Shown one piece after another: positions 48,100 through 60,000 of a DNA stretch of 60,000 nucleotides. Numbering within the stretch: position 1 is the stretch's first letter; every line of letters begins with the position of its first letter. Below the pieces are notes generated by a model. That model was not told the origin of the DNA and ran no database searches. It worked only from the letters and a program-made list of their open reading frames with translations. The translations under genes were made by a program, and so were the position numbers. This DNA comes from Glandiceps talaboti (Eukaryota; Hemichordata; Enteropneusta; Spengelidae), in NCBI RefSeq assembly GCF_964340395.1, contig NC_135555.1, forward strand, positions 25,837,725-25,897,724, given 5' to 3'.

Positions 48100-51000
48100 T
48101 GACTAGAGATCAATATCAAACTATATATAAACATCAATAGTCTAGTTAAATCACCTATCCAATTATAGATAAACATCAATAGTCTAGTTAAATCACCTAT
48201 CCAATTATATATAAACATCAATAGTCTAGTTAAATCACCTATCCAATTATAGATAAACATCGACAGTCTAGTTAAATCACATATCAAATTATAGATAAAC
48301 ATCAATATTCTAGTTAAATCACCTATCCAATTATATATAAACATCAATAGTCTAGTTAAATCACCTTTCCAATTATAGATACACATCGACAATCTAGTTA
48401 AATCACATATCAAATTATAGATAAACATCAATATACTAGTTGAATCACCTATCCAATTATATATAAACATCGACAGTCTAGTTAAATCTTCTATCAAATT
48501 ATAGATAAACATCAATAGTCTAGTTAAATCACCTATCCAATTATAGATAAACATCGACAGTCTAGAAAAAGCACCTATCGAACTATAGATAAACATCAAT
48601 AGTCTAGTTAAATCACCTTTCCAATTATAGATAAACATCGACAGTCTAGTTAAATCACCTATCGAACTATAGATAAACATCAATATTCTAGTTAAATCAC
48701 CTATCCAATTATAGATAAACATCGACAGTCAAGTTAAATCACCTATCCAAGTATAGATGAACATCGACAGTCTAGTTAAATCACCTATCCAATTATATAT
48801 AAACATCGACAGTCTAGTTAAATCACCTATCGAATTAAAGATAAAAATCAATATTCTAGTTAAATCACCTATCCAATTATAGATAAACATCAATAGTCTA
48901 GCTAAATCACCTATCAAACTATAGATAAACATCAATAGTCTAGTTAAATCACCTATCCAATTATAGATAAACATCGACAGTCTAGTTAAATCACCTATCG
49001 AACTATATATAAACATCAATAGTCTAGTTAAATCACCTATCCAATTATAGATAAACATCGAAAGTCTAGTTAAATCACCTATCCAATTATATATAAACAT
49101 CGACAGTCTAGTCAAATCACCTATCGAATTAAAGATAAAAATCAATATTCTAGTTAAATCACCTATCCAATTATAGATAAACATCAATAGTCTAGCTAAA
49201 TCACCTATCAAACTATAGATAAACATCAATAGTCTAGTTAAATCACCTATCCAATTATAGATAAACATCGACAGGCTAGTTAAATCACCTATCGAACTAT
49301 AGATAAACATCAAAAGTCTAGTTAAATCACCTATCAAACTATAGATAAACATCAATAGTCTAGTTTAATCACCTATCAAACTATAGATAAACATCAATAG
49401 TCTAGTTAAATCACCTATCCAATTATAGATAAACATCAATAGTCTAGTTAAATCACCTATCCAATTATAGATAAACATCAATAGTCTAGCTAAATCACCT
49501 ATCGAACTATAGATAAACATCAAAAGTCTAGTTAAATCACCTATCAAACTATAGATAAACATCAATAGTCTAGTTTAATCACCTATCAAACTATAGATAA
49601 ACATCAATAGTCTAGTTAAATCACCTATCCAATTATAGATAAACATCAATAGTCTAGTTAAATCACCTATCCAATTATAGATAAACATCGACAGCTTAGT
49701 TAAATCACCTATCGAACTATAGATAAACATCAAAAGTCTAGTTAAATCACCTATCGAACTATAGATAAACATCAAAAGTCTAGTTAAATCACCTATCAAA
49801 CTATAGATAAACATCAATAGTCTAGTTTAATCACCTATCAAACTATAGATAAACATCAATAGTCTAGTTAAATCACCTATCCAATTATAGATAAACATCA
49901 ATAGTCTAGTTAAATCACCTATCCAATTATAGATAAACATCAATAGTCTAGTTAAATCACCTATCCAATTATAGATAAACATCGACAGTCTAGTTAAATC
50001 AGCTATCGAACTATAGATAAACATCAAAAGTCTAGTTAAATCACCTATCGAACTATAGATAAACATCAAAAGTCTAGTTAAATCACCTATCAAACTATAG
50101 ATAAACATCAATAGTCTAGTTAAATCACCTATCCAATTATATATAAACATCGACAGTCTAGTTAAATCTTCTATCAAATTATAGATAAACATCGACAGTC
50201 TAGTTAAATCACCTATCCAATTATAGATAAACATCGACAGTCTAGTTAAAGCACCTATCGAACTATAGATAAACATCAATAGTCTAGTTAAATCACCTTT
50301 CCAATTATAGATAAACATCGACAGTCTAGTTAAATCACCTATCGAACTATAGATAAACATCAATATTCTAGTTAAATCACCTATCCAATTATAGATAAAC
50401 ATCGACAGTCTAGTTAAATCACCTATCCAAGTATAGATGAACATCGACAGTCTGGTTAAATCACCTATCAAACTATATATAAACATCAATAGTCTAGTTA
50501 AATCACCTATCCAATTATAGATAAACATCGAAAGTCTAGTTAAATCACCTATCCAATTATATATAAACATCGACAGTCTAGTTAAATCACCTATCGAATT
50601 AAAGATAAAAATCAATATTCTAGTTAAATCACCTATCCAATTATAGATAAACATCAATAGTCTAGCTAAATCACCTATCAAACTATAGATAAACATCAAT
50701 AGTCTAGTTAAATCACCTATCCAATTATAGATAAACATCGACAGTCTAGTTAAATCACCTATCGAACAATAGATAAACATCAAAAGTCTAGTTAAATCAC
50801 CTATCAAACTATAGATAAACATCAATAGTCTAGTTTAATCACCTATCAAACTATACATAAACATCAATAGTCTAGTTAAATCACCTATCCAATTATAGAT
50901 AAACATCAATAGTCTAGTTAAATCACCTATCCAATTATAGATAAACATCAATAGTCTAGCTAAATCACCTATCAAACTATAGATAAACATCAATAGTCTA

Positions 51001-54000
51001 GTTAAATCACCTATCCAATTATATATAAACATCGACAGTCTAGTTAAATCACCTATCAAACTATAGATAAACATCAATAGTCTAGTTAAATCACCTATCG
51101 AACTATAGATAAACATCAATAGTCTAGTTATATCACCTATCCAATTATAGATAAACATCAATAGTCTAGTTAAATCACCTTTCCAATTATAGATACACAT
51201 CGACAGTCTAGTTAAATCACCTATCGAACTATAGATAAACATCAATATTCTAGTTAAATCACCTATCCAATTATAGATAAACATCAATAGTCTAGCTAAA
51301 TCACCTATCAAACTATAGATAAACATCAATAGTCTAGTTATATCACCTATCCAATTATAGATAAACATCAATAGTCTAGTTAAATCACCTTTCCAATTAT
51401 AGATAAACATCGACAGTCTAGTTAAATCACCTATCGAACTATAGATAAACATCAATATTCTAGTTAAATCATCTTTCCAATTATAGATAAACATCGACAG
51501 TCTAGTTAAATCACCTATCGAATTATGGATAAACATCGACAGTCTAGTTAAATCACCTGTCGAATTATAGATAAACATCAATATTCTAGTTAAATCACCT
51601 ATCCAATTATAGATAAACATCGACAGTCTAGTTAAATCACCTATCCAAGTATAGATAAACATCGACAGTCTAGTTAAATCACCTATCCAATTATAGATAA
51701 AGATCGACAGTCTAGTTAAATCACCTATCCAATTATAGATAAACATCGACAGTCTAGTTAAATCACCTATCAAACTATAGATAAACATCAATAGTCTAGT
51801 TTAATCACCTATCCAATTATAGATAAACATCAATAGTCTAGTTAAATCACCTATCAAACTATATATAAACATCAATAGTCTAGTTAAATCACCTATCAAA
51901 CTATATATAAACATCAATAGTCTAGTTTAATCACCTATCAAACTATAGATAAACATCAATAGTCTAGTTAAATCACCTATCCAATTATAGATAAACATCA
52001 ATAGTCTAGTTAAATCACCTATCCAATTATAGATAAACATCAATAGTCTAGCTAAATCACCTATCAAACTATAGATAAACATCAATAGTCTAGTTAAATC
52101 ACCTATCCAATTATATATAAACATCGACAGTCTAGTTAAATCACCTATCAAACTATAGATAAACATCAATAGTCTAGTTAAATCACCTATCCAATTATAG
52201 ATAAACATCAATAGTCTAGTTAAATCACCTATCCAGTTATAGATAAACATCGACAGTCTAGTTAAATCACCTATCGAACTATAGATAAACATCAAAAGTC
52301 TAGTTAAATCACCTATCAAACTATAGATAAACATCAATAGTCTAGTTTAATCACCTATCAAACTATAGATAAACATCAATAGTCTAGTTAAATCACCTAT
52401 CCAATTATAGATAAACATCAATAGTCTAGTTAAATCACCTATCCAATTATAGATAAACATCAATAGTCTAGCTAAATCACCTATGAAACTATAGATAAAC
52501 ATCAATAGTCTAGTTAAATCACCTATCCAATTATATATAAACATCGACAGTCTAGTTAAATCTTCTATCAAATTATAGATAAACATCGACAGTCTAGTTA
52601 AATCACCTATCCAATTATAGATAAACATCGACAGTCTAGTTAAAGCACCTATCGAACTATAGATAAACATCAATAGTCTAGTTAAATCACCTTTCCAATT
52701 ATAGATAAACATCGACAGTCTAGTTAAATCACCTATCGAACTATAGATAAACATCAATATTCTAGTTAAATCACCTACCCAATTATAGATAAACATCGAC
52801 AGTCTAGTTAAATCACCTATCCAAGTATAGATGAACATCGACAGTCTGGTTAAATCACCTATCAAACTATATATAAACATCAATAGTCTAGTTAAATCAC
52901 CTATCCAATTATAGATAAACATCGAAAGTCTAGTTAAATCACCTATCCAATTATATATAAACATCGACAGTCTAGTTAAATCACCTATCGAATTAAAGAT
53001 AAAAATCAATATTCTAGTTAAATCACCTATCCAATTATAGATAAACATCAATAGTCTAGCTAAATCACCTATCAAACTATAGATAAACATCAATAGTCTA
53101 GTTAAATCACCTATCCAATTATAGATAAACATCGACAGTCTAGTTAAATCACCTATCGAACTATAGATAAACATCAAAAGTCTAGTTAAATCACCTATCA
53201 AACTATAGATAAACATCAATAATCTAGTTTAATCACCTATCAAACTATAGATAAACATCAATAGTCTAGTTAAATCACCTATCCAATTATAGATAAACAT
53301 CAATAGTCTAGCTAAATCACCTATCAAACTATAGATAAACATCAATAGTCTAGTTAAATCACCTATCCAATTATATATAAACATCGACAGTCTAGTTAAA
53401 TCACCTATCAAACTATAGATAAACATCAATAGTCTAGTTAAATCACCTATCGAACTATAGATAAACATCAATAGTCTAGTTATATCACCTATCCAATTAT
53501 AGATAAACATCAATAGTCTAGTTAAATCACCTTTCCAATTATAGATAAACATCGACAGTCTAGTTAAATCACCTATCGAACTATAGATAAACATCAATAT
53601 TCTTGTTAAATCACCTATCCAATTATAGATAAACATCAATAGTCTAGCTAAATCACCTATCAAACTATAGATAAACATCAATAGTCTAGTTATATCACCT
53701 ATCCAATTATAGATAAACATCAATAGTCTAGTTAAATCACCTTTCCAATTATAGATAAACATCGACAGTCTAGTTAAATCACCTATCGAACTATAGATAA
53801 ACATCAATATTCTAGTTAAATCACCTATCCAATTATAGATAAACATCGACAGTCTAGTTAAATCACCTATCGAATTATAGATAAACATCGACAGTCTAGT
53901 TAAATCACCTGTCGAATTATAGATAAACATCAATATTCTAGTTAAATCACCTATCCAATTATAGATAAACATCGACAGTCTAGTTAAATCACCTATCCAA

Positions 54001-57000
54001 GTATAGAAAAACATCGACAGTCTAGTTAAATCACCTATCCAATTATAGATAAAGATCGACAGTCTAGTTAAATCACCTATCCAATTATAGATAAACATCG
54101 ACAGTCTAGTTAAATCACCTATCAAACTATAGATAAACATCAATAGTCTAGTTTAATCACCTATCCAATTATAGATAAACATCAATAGTCTAGCTAAATC
54201 ACCTATCAAACTATAGATAAACATCAATAGTCTAGTTAAATCACCTATCCAATTATAGATAAACATCAATAGTCTAGTTAAATCACCTATCGAATTAAAG
54301 ATAAAAATCAATATTCTAGTTAAATCACCTATCGAACTATAGATAAACATCGACAGTCTAGTTAAATCACCTATCGAACTATAGATAAACATCAATAGTC
54401 TAGTTTAATCACCTATCAAACTATAGATAAACATCAATAGTATAGTTAAATCACCTATCCTATTATAGATAAACATCAATAGTCTAGTTAAATCACCTAT
54501 CCAATTATAGATAAACATCAATAGTCTAGCTAAATCACCTATCAAACTATAGATAAACATCAATAGTCTAGTTAAATCACCTATCCAATTATATATAAAC
54601 ATCGACAGTCTAGTTAAATCACCTATCAAACTATAGATAAACATCAATAGTCTAGTTAAATCACCTATCAAACTATAGATAAACGTCAATAGTCTAGTTA
54701 AATCACCTATAAAACTATAGATAAACATCAATAGTCTAGTTAAATCACCTATCCAACTATAGATAAACATCAATAGTCTAGTTAAATCACCTATCAAACT
54801 ATAGATAAACGTCAATAGTCTAGTTAAATCACCTATCAAACTATAGATAAACAACAATAGTCTAGTTAAATCACCTATCCAATTATAGATAAACATCAAT
54901 AGTCTAGTTAAATCACCTATCAAACTATAGATAAACAACAATAGTCTAGTTAAATCACTTATCAAACTATAGATAAACATCAATAGTCTAGTTAAATCAC
55001 CTATCCAATTATAGATAAACATCAATAGTCTAGTTAAATCAGCTATCAAACTATAGATAAACGTCAATAGTCTCGTCAAATCACCTATCAAACTATAGAT
55101 AAACAACAATAGTCTAGTTAAATCACCTATCCAATTATAGATAAACATCAATATGCTAGTTAAATCACCTATCGAATTATAGATAAACGTCATGGGTCTA
55201 GCTAAATCACCTATAAAACTATATAAACATCGACAGTCTGGTTATATCACCTATCAAACTATAGATAAACATCAATAGTCTAATTAAATCACCTATTAAA
55301 CTATAGATAAACATCGACAGTCTAGTTAAATCACCTATCGAACTATAGATAAACATCGACAGTCTAGTTAAATCACCTATCAAACTATAGATAAACATCA
55401 ATAGTCTAATTAAATCACCTATTAAACTATAGATAAACAACAATAGTCTAGTTAAATCACCTATCCAATTACAGATAAACATCAATAGTCTAGTTAAATC
55501 ACCTATCAAACTATAGATAAACATCAATAGTCTAATTAAATCACCTATCAAACTATAGATAAACGTCAATAGTCTAGTTAAATCACCTTTCAAACTATAG
55601 ATAAACATCAATAGTCTAGTTAAATCACCTATCCAATTATAGATAAACATCAACAGTCTAATTAAATCACCTTTCCAATTATAGATAAACATCAATAGTC
55701 TGGTTAAATCACCTGTCAAATTATTGATAAACATCAATAATCTAATTAAATTACCTATCAAACTATAGATAAACATCAATATGCTAGTTAAATCACCTAT
55801 CGAATTATAGATAAACGTCATGGGTCTAGCTAAATCACCTATAAAACTATATAAACATCGACAGTCTGGTTATATCACCTATCAAACTATAGATAAACAT
55901 CAATAGTCTAATTAAATCACCTATTAAACTATAGATAAACATCGACAGTCTAGTTAAATCACCTATCGAACTATAGATAAACATCGACAGTCTAGTTAAA
56001 TCACCTATCAAACTATAGATAAACATCAATAGTCTAATTAAATCACCTATTAAACTATAGATAAACAACAATAGTCTAGTTAAATCACCTATCCAATTAC
56101 AGATAAACATCAATAGTCTAGTTAAATCACCTATCAAACTATAGATAAACATCAATAGTCTAATTAAATCACCTATTAAACTATATATAAACGTCAATAG
56201 TCTAGTTAAATCACCTATCAAACTATGGATAAACATCAATAGTCTAGTTAAATCACCTATCCAATTATAGATAAACGTCAATAGTCTAGTTAAATCACCT
56301 ATAAAACTATAGATAAACATCAATAATCTAGTTAAATCACCTATCCAATTATAGATAAACATCAATAGTCTAGTTAAATCACCTATCCAATTATAGATAA
56401 ACATCAATAGTCTAATTAAATCACCTATTAAACTATATATAAACGTCAATAGTCTAGTTAAATCACCTATCAAACTATGGATAAACATCAATAGTCTAGT
56501 TAAATCACCTATCCAATTATAGATAAACGTCAATAGTCTAGTTAAATCACCTATAAAACTATAGATAAACATCAATAATCTAGTTAAATCACCTATCCAA
56601 TTATAGATAAACATCAATAGTCTAGTTAAATCACCTATCCAATTATAGATAAACATCAATAGTCTAATTAAATCACCTATCCAATCATAGATAAACATCG
56701 ACAGTCTGGTTAAATCACCTATAAAACTATAGAAAACATCAATAGTCTAATTAAATCACCTATCAAACTATAGATAAACATCGACAGTCTGGTTAAATCA
56801 CCTATCAAACTATAGATAAACATCAATAATCTTGGTAAATCACCTATCAAATTATAGGTAAACATCAATGCTATAATTAAATCATCTATCAAACTACAGA
56901 TAAACATCAATAGTCTAGTTAAATCACCTATCAAATTATAGGTAAACATCAATAGTCTAGCTAAATCACCTACCACACTATATATAAACATCGGCAGTCT

Positions 57001-57275
57001 GGTTAAATCACCTATCAAACTATGTATAAACATCAATAGTCTAGCTAAATCACCTATCCAATTATAGATAACCATCAACAGTCTAGTTAAAACAACTATA
57101 AAACTATAGATAAACATCAATAGTCTAGTTAAATCACCTATAAAACTATAGATAAACATCAGTAATCTAATTAAATCGTCTATCAAATTATAGATAAACA
57201 TCAATAGTCTAGCTAAATCACCTATAAAACTATAGATAAACACCAACAGTCTAGTTAAATCATGCTATCAAATTT
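48100..57275. repeat. 42-bp minisatellite (about 218 units) with higher-order repeats
   Basis: Units read gtctagttaaatcacctatc followed by caattatagataaacatcaata. Alternatives are caaactatag, gaactatag, catcgacagtc and catcaaaagtc. Each unit encodes 14 codons on the minus strand, so long false frames arise. Large blocks recur at multiples of 42: about 2,352-2,394 bp (50.4 against 52.8 kb, 51.8 against 54.1 kb) and about 1,680 bp (48.75 against 50.43 kb). The right end (from 56.7 kb) is more degenerate. The array sits wholly in lectin intron 3. Confidence 0.97.
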
Positions 57276-57349
57276 TGAATTTTTTTCTTGAGGTATAACA
57301 GCAAAGCGTACAATTAAAGGTTTTGTTTCGAAGGTGCATTCTACGTTAA

Positions 57350-57785
57350 AAGAAAATTCTATGCACAATTTACATTCCCATAATATCATCACTGTTCTAT
57401 GCACAATTTCCATCCCATAATATCATCACAATTCTATGCACAATTTACATCCCATAATATCATCACAATTCTATGCACAATTTACATCCCATAATATCAC
57501 AATTCTATGCACAAATTACATCCCATAATACCATCACAATTCTATGCACAATTTACATCCCATAATACCATCACAATTTAATGCACAATTTACATCCAAT
57601 AATACCATCACAAATCTATTCACAATTTACATCCCATAATACCATCACAATTCTATTCACAATTTAAATCCCATACCATCACAATTCTATATACAATTTA
57701 AATCCCATACCATCACAATTCTATGCACAATTTACATCCCATAATATCATCGCAATTCTATGCACAATTTACATCCCATAATATC
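57350..57785. repeat. 37-bp minisatellite (about 12 units)
   Basis: Units read acatcccataatatcatcac followed by aattctatgcacaattt, with deletions of atatc or atacc in some units. Confidence 0.92.
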
Positions 57786-57993
57786 GCTATATTTAGATTG
57801 TTTTTACATTTATTTTTTAATGTTCAGAGTGTCTATGTAAATGTATCAAACACTTTCATTTGAAACGATTTCGAATAGCAATTGTATATCATTGTTATAT
57901 TATTAAATGTCGTGGTGTTCATGTTGTCTATAATAAATATAAGATATGATAGGGTCATATCTGATATATCCAATTGTTGTTTACATAAATAAG

Positions 57994-58218
57994 TGGAGGT
58001 AGAAGATGAGTGTCATGGAATGGAAGATGGCTTCATGGCTGGAGGGCTCTGTCACATACTATATGAAGTTGAAACTACCTACGATCAAGCCAGCAACTAC
58101 TGCCGAATTGAGAGTGGTTTCAACGATGGACATCTGGCGATAGTGTCAAACCCTCAAGTTCAAGGGCAATTGGTGGACTATTTGTCGAAGTATCACCCTA
58201 ATTCCAAAATTCTAATTG
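57994..58218 (+). CDS. C-type lectin gene, first half of lectin domain 2
   Basis: The exon enters in phase 1 (G + TG gives Val) after acceptor ataaataag and ends in phase 1 at donor gtaagc (58219). It encodes ECHGMEDGFMAGGLCHILYE, VETTYDQASNYCRIES, GHLAIVSNPQVQGQLVDYLS and NSKILI. The pattern C-x(n)-C, YDQASNYC and GxLAIVSN is the start of a second C-type lectin domain, directly following the first (YICEVG-VEVEDECHG). The usual Trp before the A-x2-C segment is replaced by Tyr. The completing exon is not recognisable before the window ends, so the gene continues beyond 60000. The acceptor has a weak pyrimidine tract. Confidence 0.85.
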
Positions 58219-60000
58219 GTAAGCTAGTAACAAAATTAAACAAGCGACCTATCGGTCAGAATAGCTCCGCTGTTTGTTTTTTTTTAATTTAATTTTTTAT
58301 TTTGGTGACATGTAGAAGTGGTTCAGTTCTTCAGCTCTTCACTATGCAGTTTTGTTTTAGCGATGCAATAAAGTGATTAGTGGTTTCATATGATGTCTCA
58401 CTATAAACACATTTTACACAGAAGTTGGTAATGTATTGTACTTTTATACCATAGTCACACCATTTTATAACAAAAATCTACTGTTATGAAAAATTACACA
58501 AAATCTCTGAAAAAAATGACTGGGAAATGCACACAAGAAAAAGAAAAAAAGAGAGGATTTTGAGGTTGGCTATTAATAATTCCAGTGTCTTACAGCTTTA
58601 ACCCTGGAAAATTTTAATGATGAATGAAATAAACTAGGGATCTAAAACAATTTTGAGGCAATTTGAATTTCAATTTTCTAACAAATTTACCAAGTCAAAA
58701 ACATTCAACTTGTACTAGTTGCAGTAGATATATATAGGGAAGAAATGTATTAATCGCCATCTTAGTTTCCGTACGGCGACAATCCCAAGTACCCGAAAGA
58801 CAGTCATTCTCAGCCAATTCAGGGTTCGACACTAGAGTAAAAAAGTCACTATCCCACAGGACTAGGAAAATTGATAACGTAGTAGTCCTGCAAAAAATGT
58901 GGTGGTCCTATCTTTAAGTGCTTTCGCTTGTTCACTTAGGCTCTTCATCTGTCTTAGTTTTTGCTCTACTTCTAATTCACTTTTCCAAACCCCATATTTA
59001 TTTCAAACCCTGTGTTGTAATTGAACTGTCTATTTCTTTGTAATTGTTTGTGCATCATCAACTCCTTACTGTAATTTTATTCTCTTGTTTATGTTTTGGA
59101 GCTTCTTCTCTTTTTTTGTTGCTTTCTGTGAGTAGTTTGTCTTAATAGGGGGGGGGGAGTAATAAGATATTATGTGGTCTTATTTCTAGCTTAAATACTA
59201 CATAACATTTCTGGTACACATTGATTTAACTATTGCATTTTTAAAAGACAAAAAATTACCTTACATAGAGCAAGTCTTTATAGTGTTGTCCTTAGTGCAT
59301 ATTAGAATGTATTTACAACATAAAAATAAATAAATTTGAAGGTTATCAGCAGTTACAGCAAAATTTTGTTATTAATTACATGTACAAGTCACTTCGTCTA
59401 TTTTCGTGTCTATGTACTTCCGGGTTGACATAAACGTTAAACGTGATACAGTCGGCCCTATAATTACTAAGAAATGACAAAACCGTTCGCAATATAAAGT
59501 TCAGGATTTTAATTTTTCAAACTGAATATCAATATCCATTACACATTCAATAACTGGTTTCGTGTATTTAGAAATGTGCCACAAAGCATGAACACGGAAC
59601 ACGGAATCGTGTCAGTGTTACTAGCCAAGTTAGCAGTTTCATTGTAGGCTGTAAGTTGTACCGGTAAAAAAGACGATCATCACATCATGTTGGAAGTACA
59701 AAAACATAGAACACGTTGTTTTCTTGCTGAATAAACTCACTGAAATAACAATACGGTCAAATTGCGTCTTCGATTTTGACAGCCACCATTATGATTGAGC
59801 TTCACTTAGTTCGCCATGGATGTATTAGTACATCCATGGTTCCGCTGAACGTGGCCGAGCCCGGGCGAACGCTGCGCTGACATCCAATTTGTACAGTGTT
59901 TTTACGAAGGGAGCTCGTCAATAACCTACCGAAACGTAGTTTAAATACTAACTGATCTAAAAATTACTGTTTAGAAAGACTACGCATCCGGATCCGTACA
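58219..60000 (+). other. Probable next lectin intron, cut by the window end
   Basis: Starts with gtaagc. It is AT-rich, with a T-run at 58278, a G-run at 59149 and a palindrome ccatggatgta-ttag-tacatccatgg at 59816-59841. I found no second-half lectin exon (no WSDG or WND-like segment) in either the sequence or its frames. Confidence 0.55.

Larger units (their letters stand above)
48005..57993 (+). other. Lectin intron 3 (10 kb)
   Basis: GT-AG intron in phase 1, from gtaaga to ttacataaataag. About 92% of it is the 42-bp array, with a 37-bp array behind it. No exon was seen inside. Confidence 0.75.

Noticed and set aside
48063-57246. Long minus-strand frames with FIYNWIGDLTRLLM repeats (membrane-protein-like)
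   Set aside because: Translation of the 42-bp intronic array. The hydrophobic pattern comes from the unit and frames end at point changes in units. It lies antisense inside the lectin intron.
59816-59841. Palindrome ccatggatgta-ttag-tacatccatgg
   Set aside because: Only 11-bp arms. Too short to support an element or a terminator in this context.

Overview
The window is animal (metazoan) nuclear DNA. It has spliced genes with long introns, GT-AG splice sites with phase-matched exons, CR1/L2-type non-LTR retrotransposons, foldback DNA elements and very large minisatellites. The gene families (polycystin-type channel, secreted C-type lectin) and the repeats suggest a marine invertebrate such as a cephalochordate, hemichordate or lophotrochozoan. 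The sequence alone does not settle the species.

Layout. (1) 133-13465, + strand: the 3' part of a polycystin (PKD2-like) channel gene. Its four visible exons (133-324, 1041-1570, 11099-11653, 13323-13465) join in phase and give about 472 residues from the extracellular TOP domain to the stop codon. The intron between the second and third exon is about 9.5 kb, and about 9.3 kb of it is tandem repeat: a CAACA-type pentamer array followed by four related minisatellite domains with units near 30 bp. (2) 14685-18860, - strand: a nearly full-length CR1/L2-like LINE with a PHD-finger ORF1 and an endonuclease/reverse transcriptase ORF2, each with one frameshift. It sits inside a T-rich array. (3) 19090-35100: no recognisable gene. 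The stretch holds a 33-bp minisatellite, a 36-bp minisatellite, a G-rich minisatellite, a cluster of palindromic foldback elements (25.8-26.8 kb), microsatellites and decayed repeats. (4) 35268 to the window end, + strand: the 5' part of a secreted C-type lectin gene. It has a signal-peptide exon (35268-35352), a two-exon first lectin domain (41716-41939 and 47833-48004, apparently joined through a GC-AG intron) and the first half of a second lectin domain (57994-58218). Its introns carry an antisense LINE remnant, a Penelope-like element with a hammerhead-ribozyme-like motif, a 2.16-kb AT-rich 40-bp array, a 2.4-kb foldback transposon bounded by TTAA, and a 9.2-kb 42-bp array with higher-order structure.

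Tandem arrays make up roughly 43% of the window and cause nearly all of its long open reading frames. Most large arrays have units divisible by three (30, 33, 36, 42 bp), so hundreds of codons stay open without being genes. The two real genes are unrelated in function as far as can be seen: one encodes a membrane cation channel subunit, the other a secreted carbohydrate-recognition-type protein. The most unusual items are the hammerhead-like motif shared by two dispersed repeats, the GC-AG lectin intron, the long foldback element with TTAA ends, and the domain and higher-order structure of the intronic arrays.
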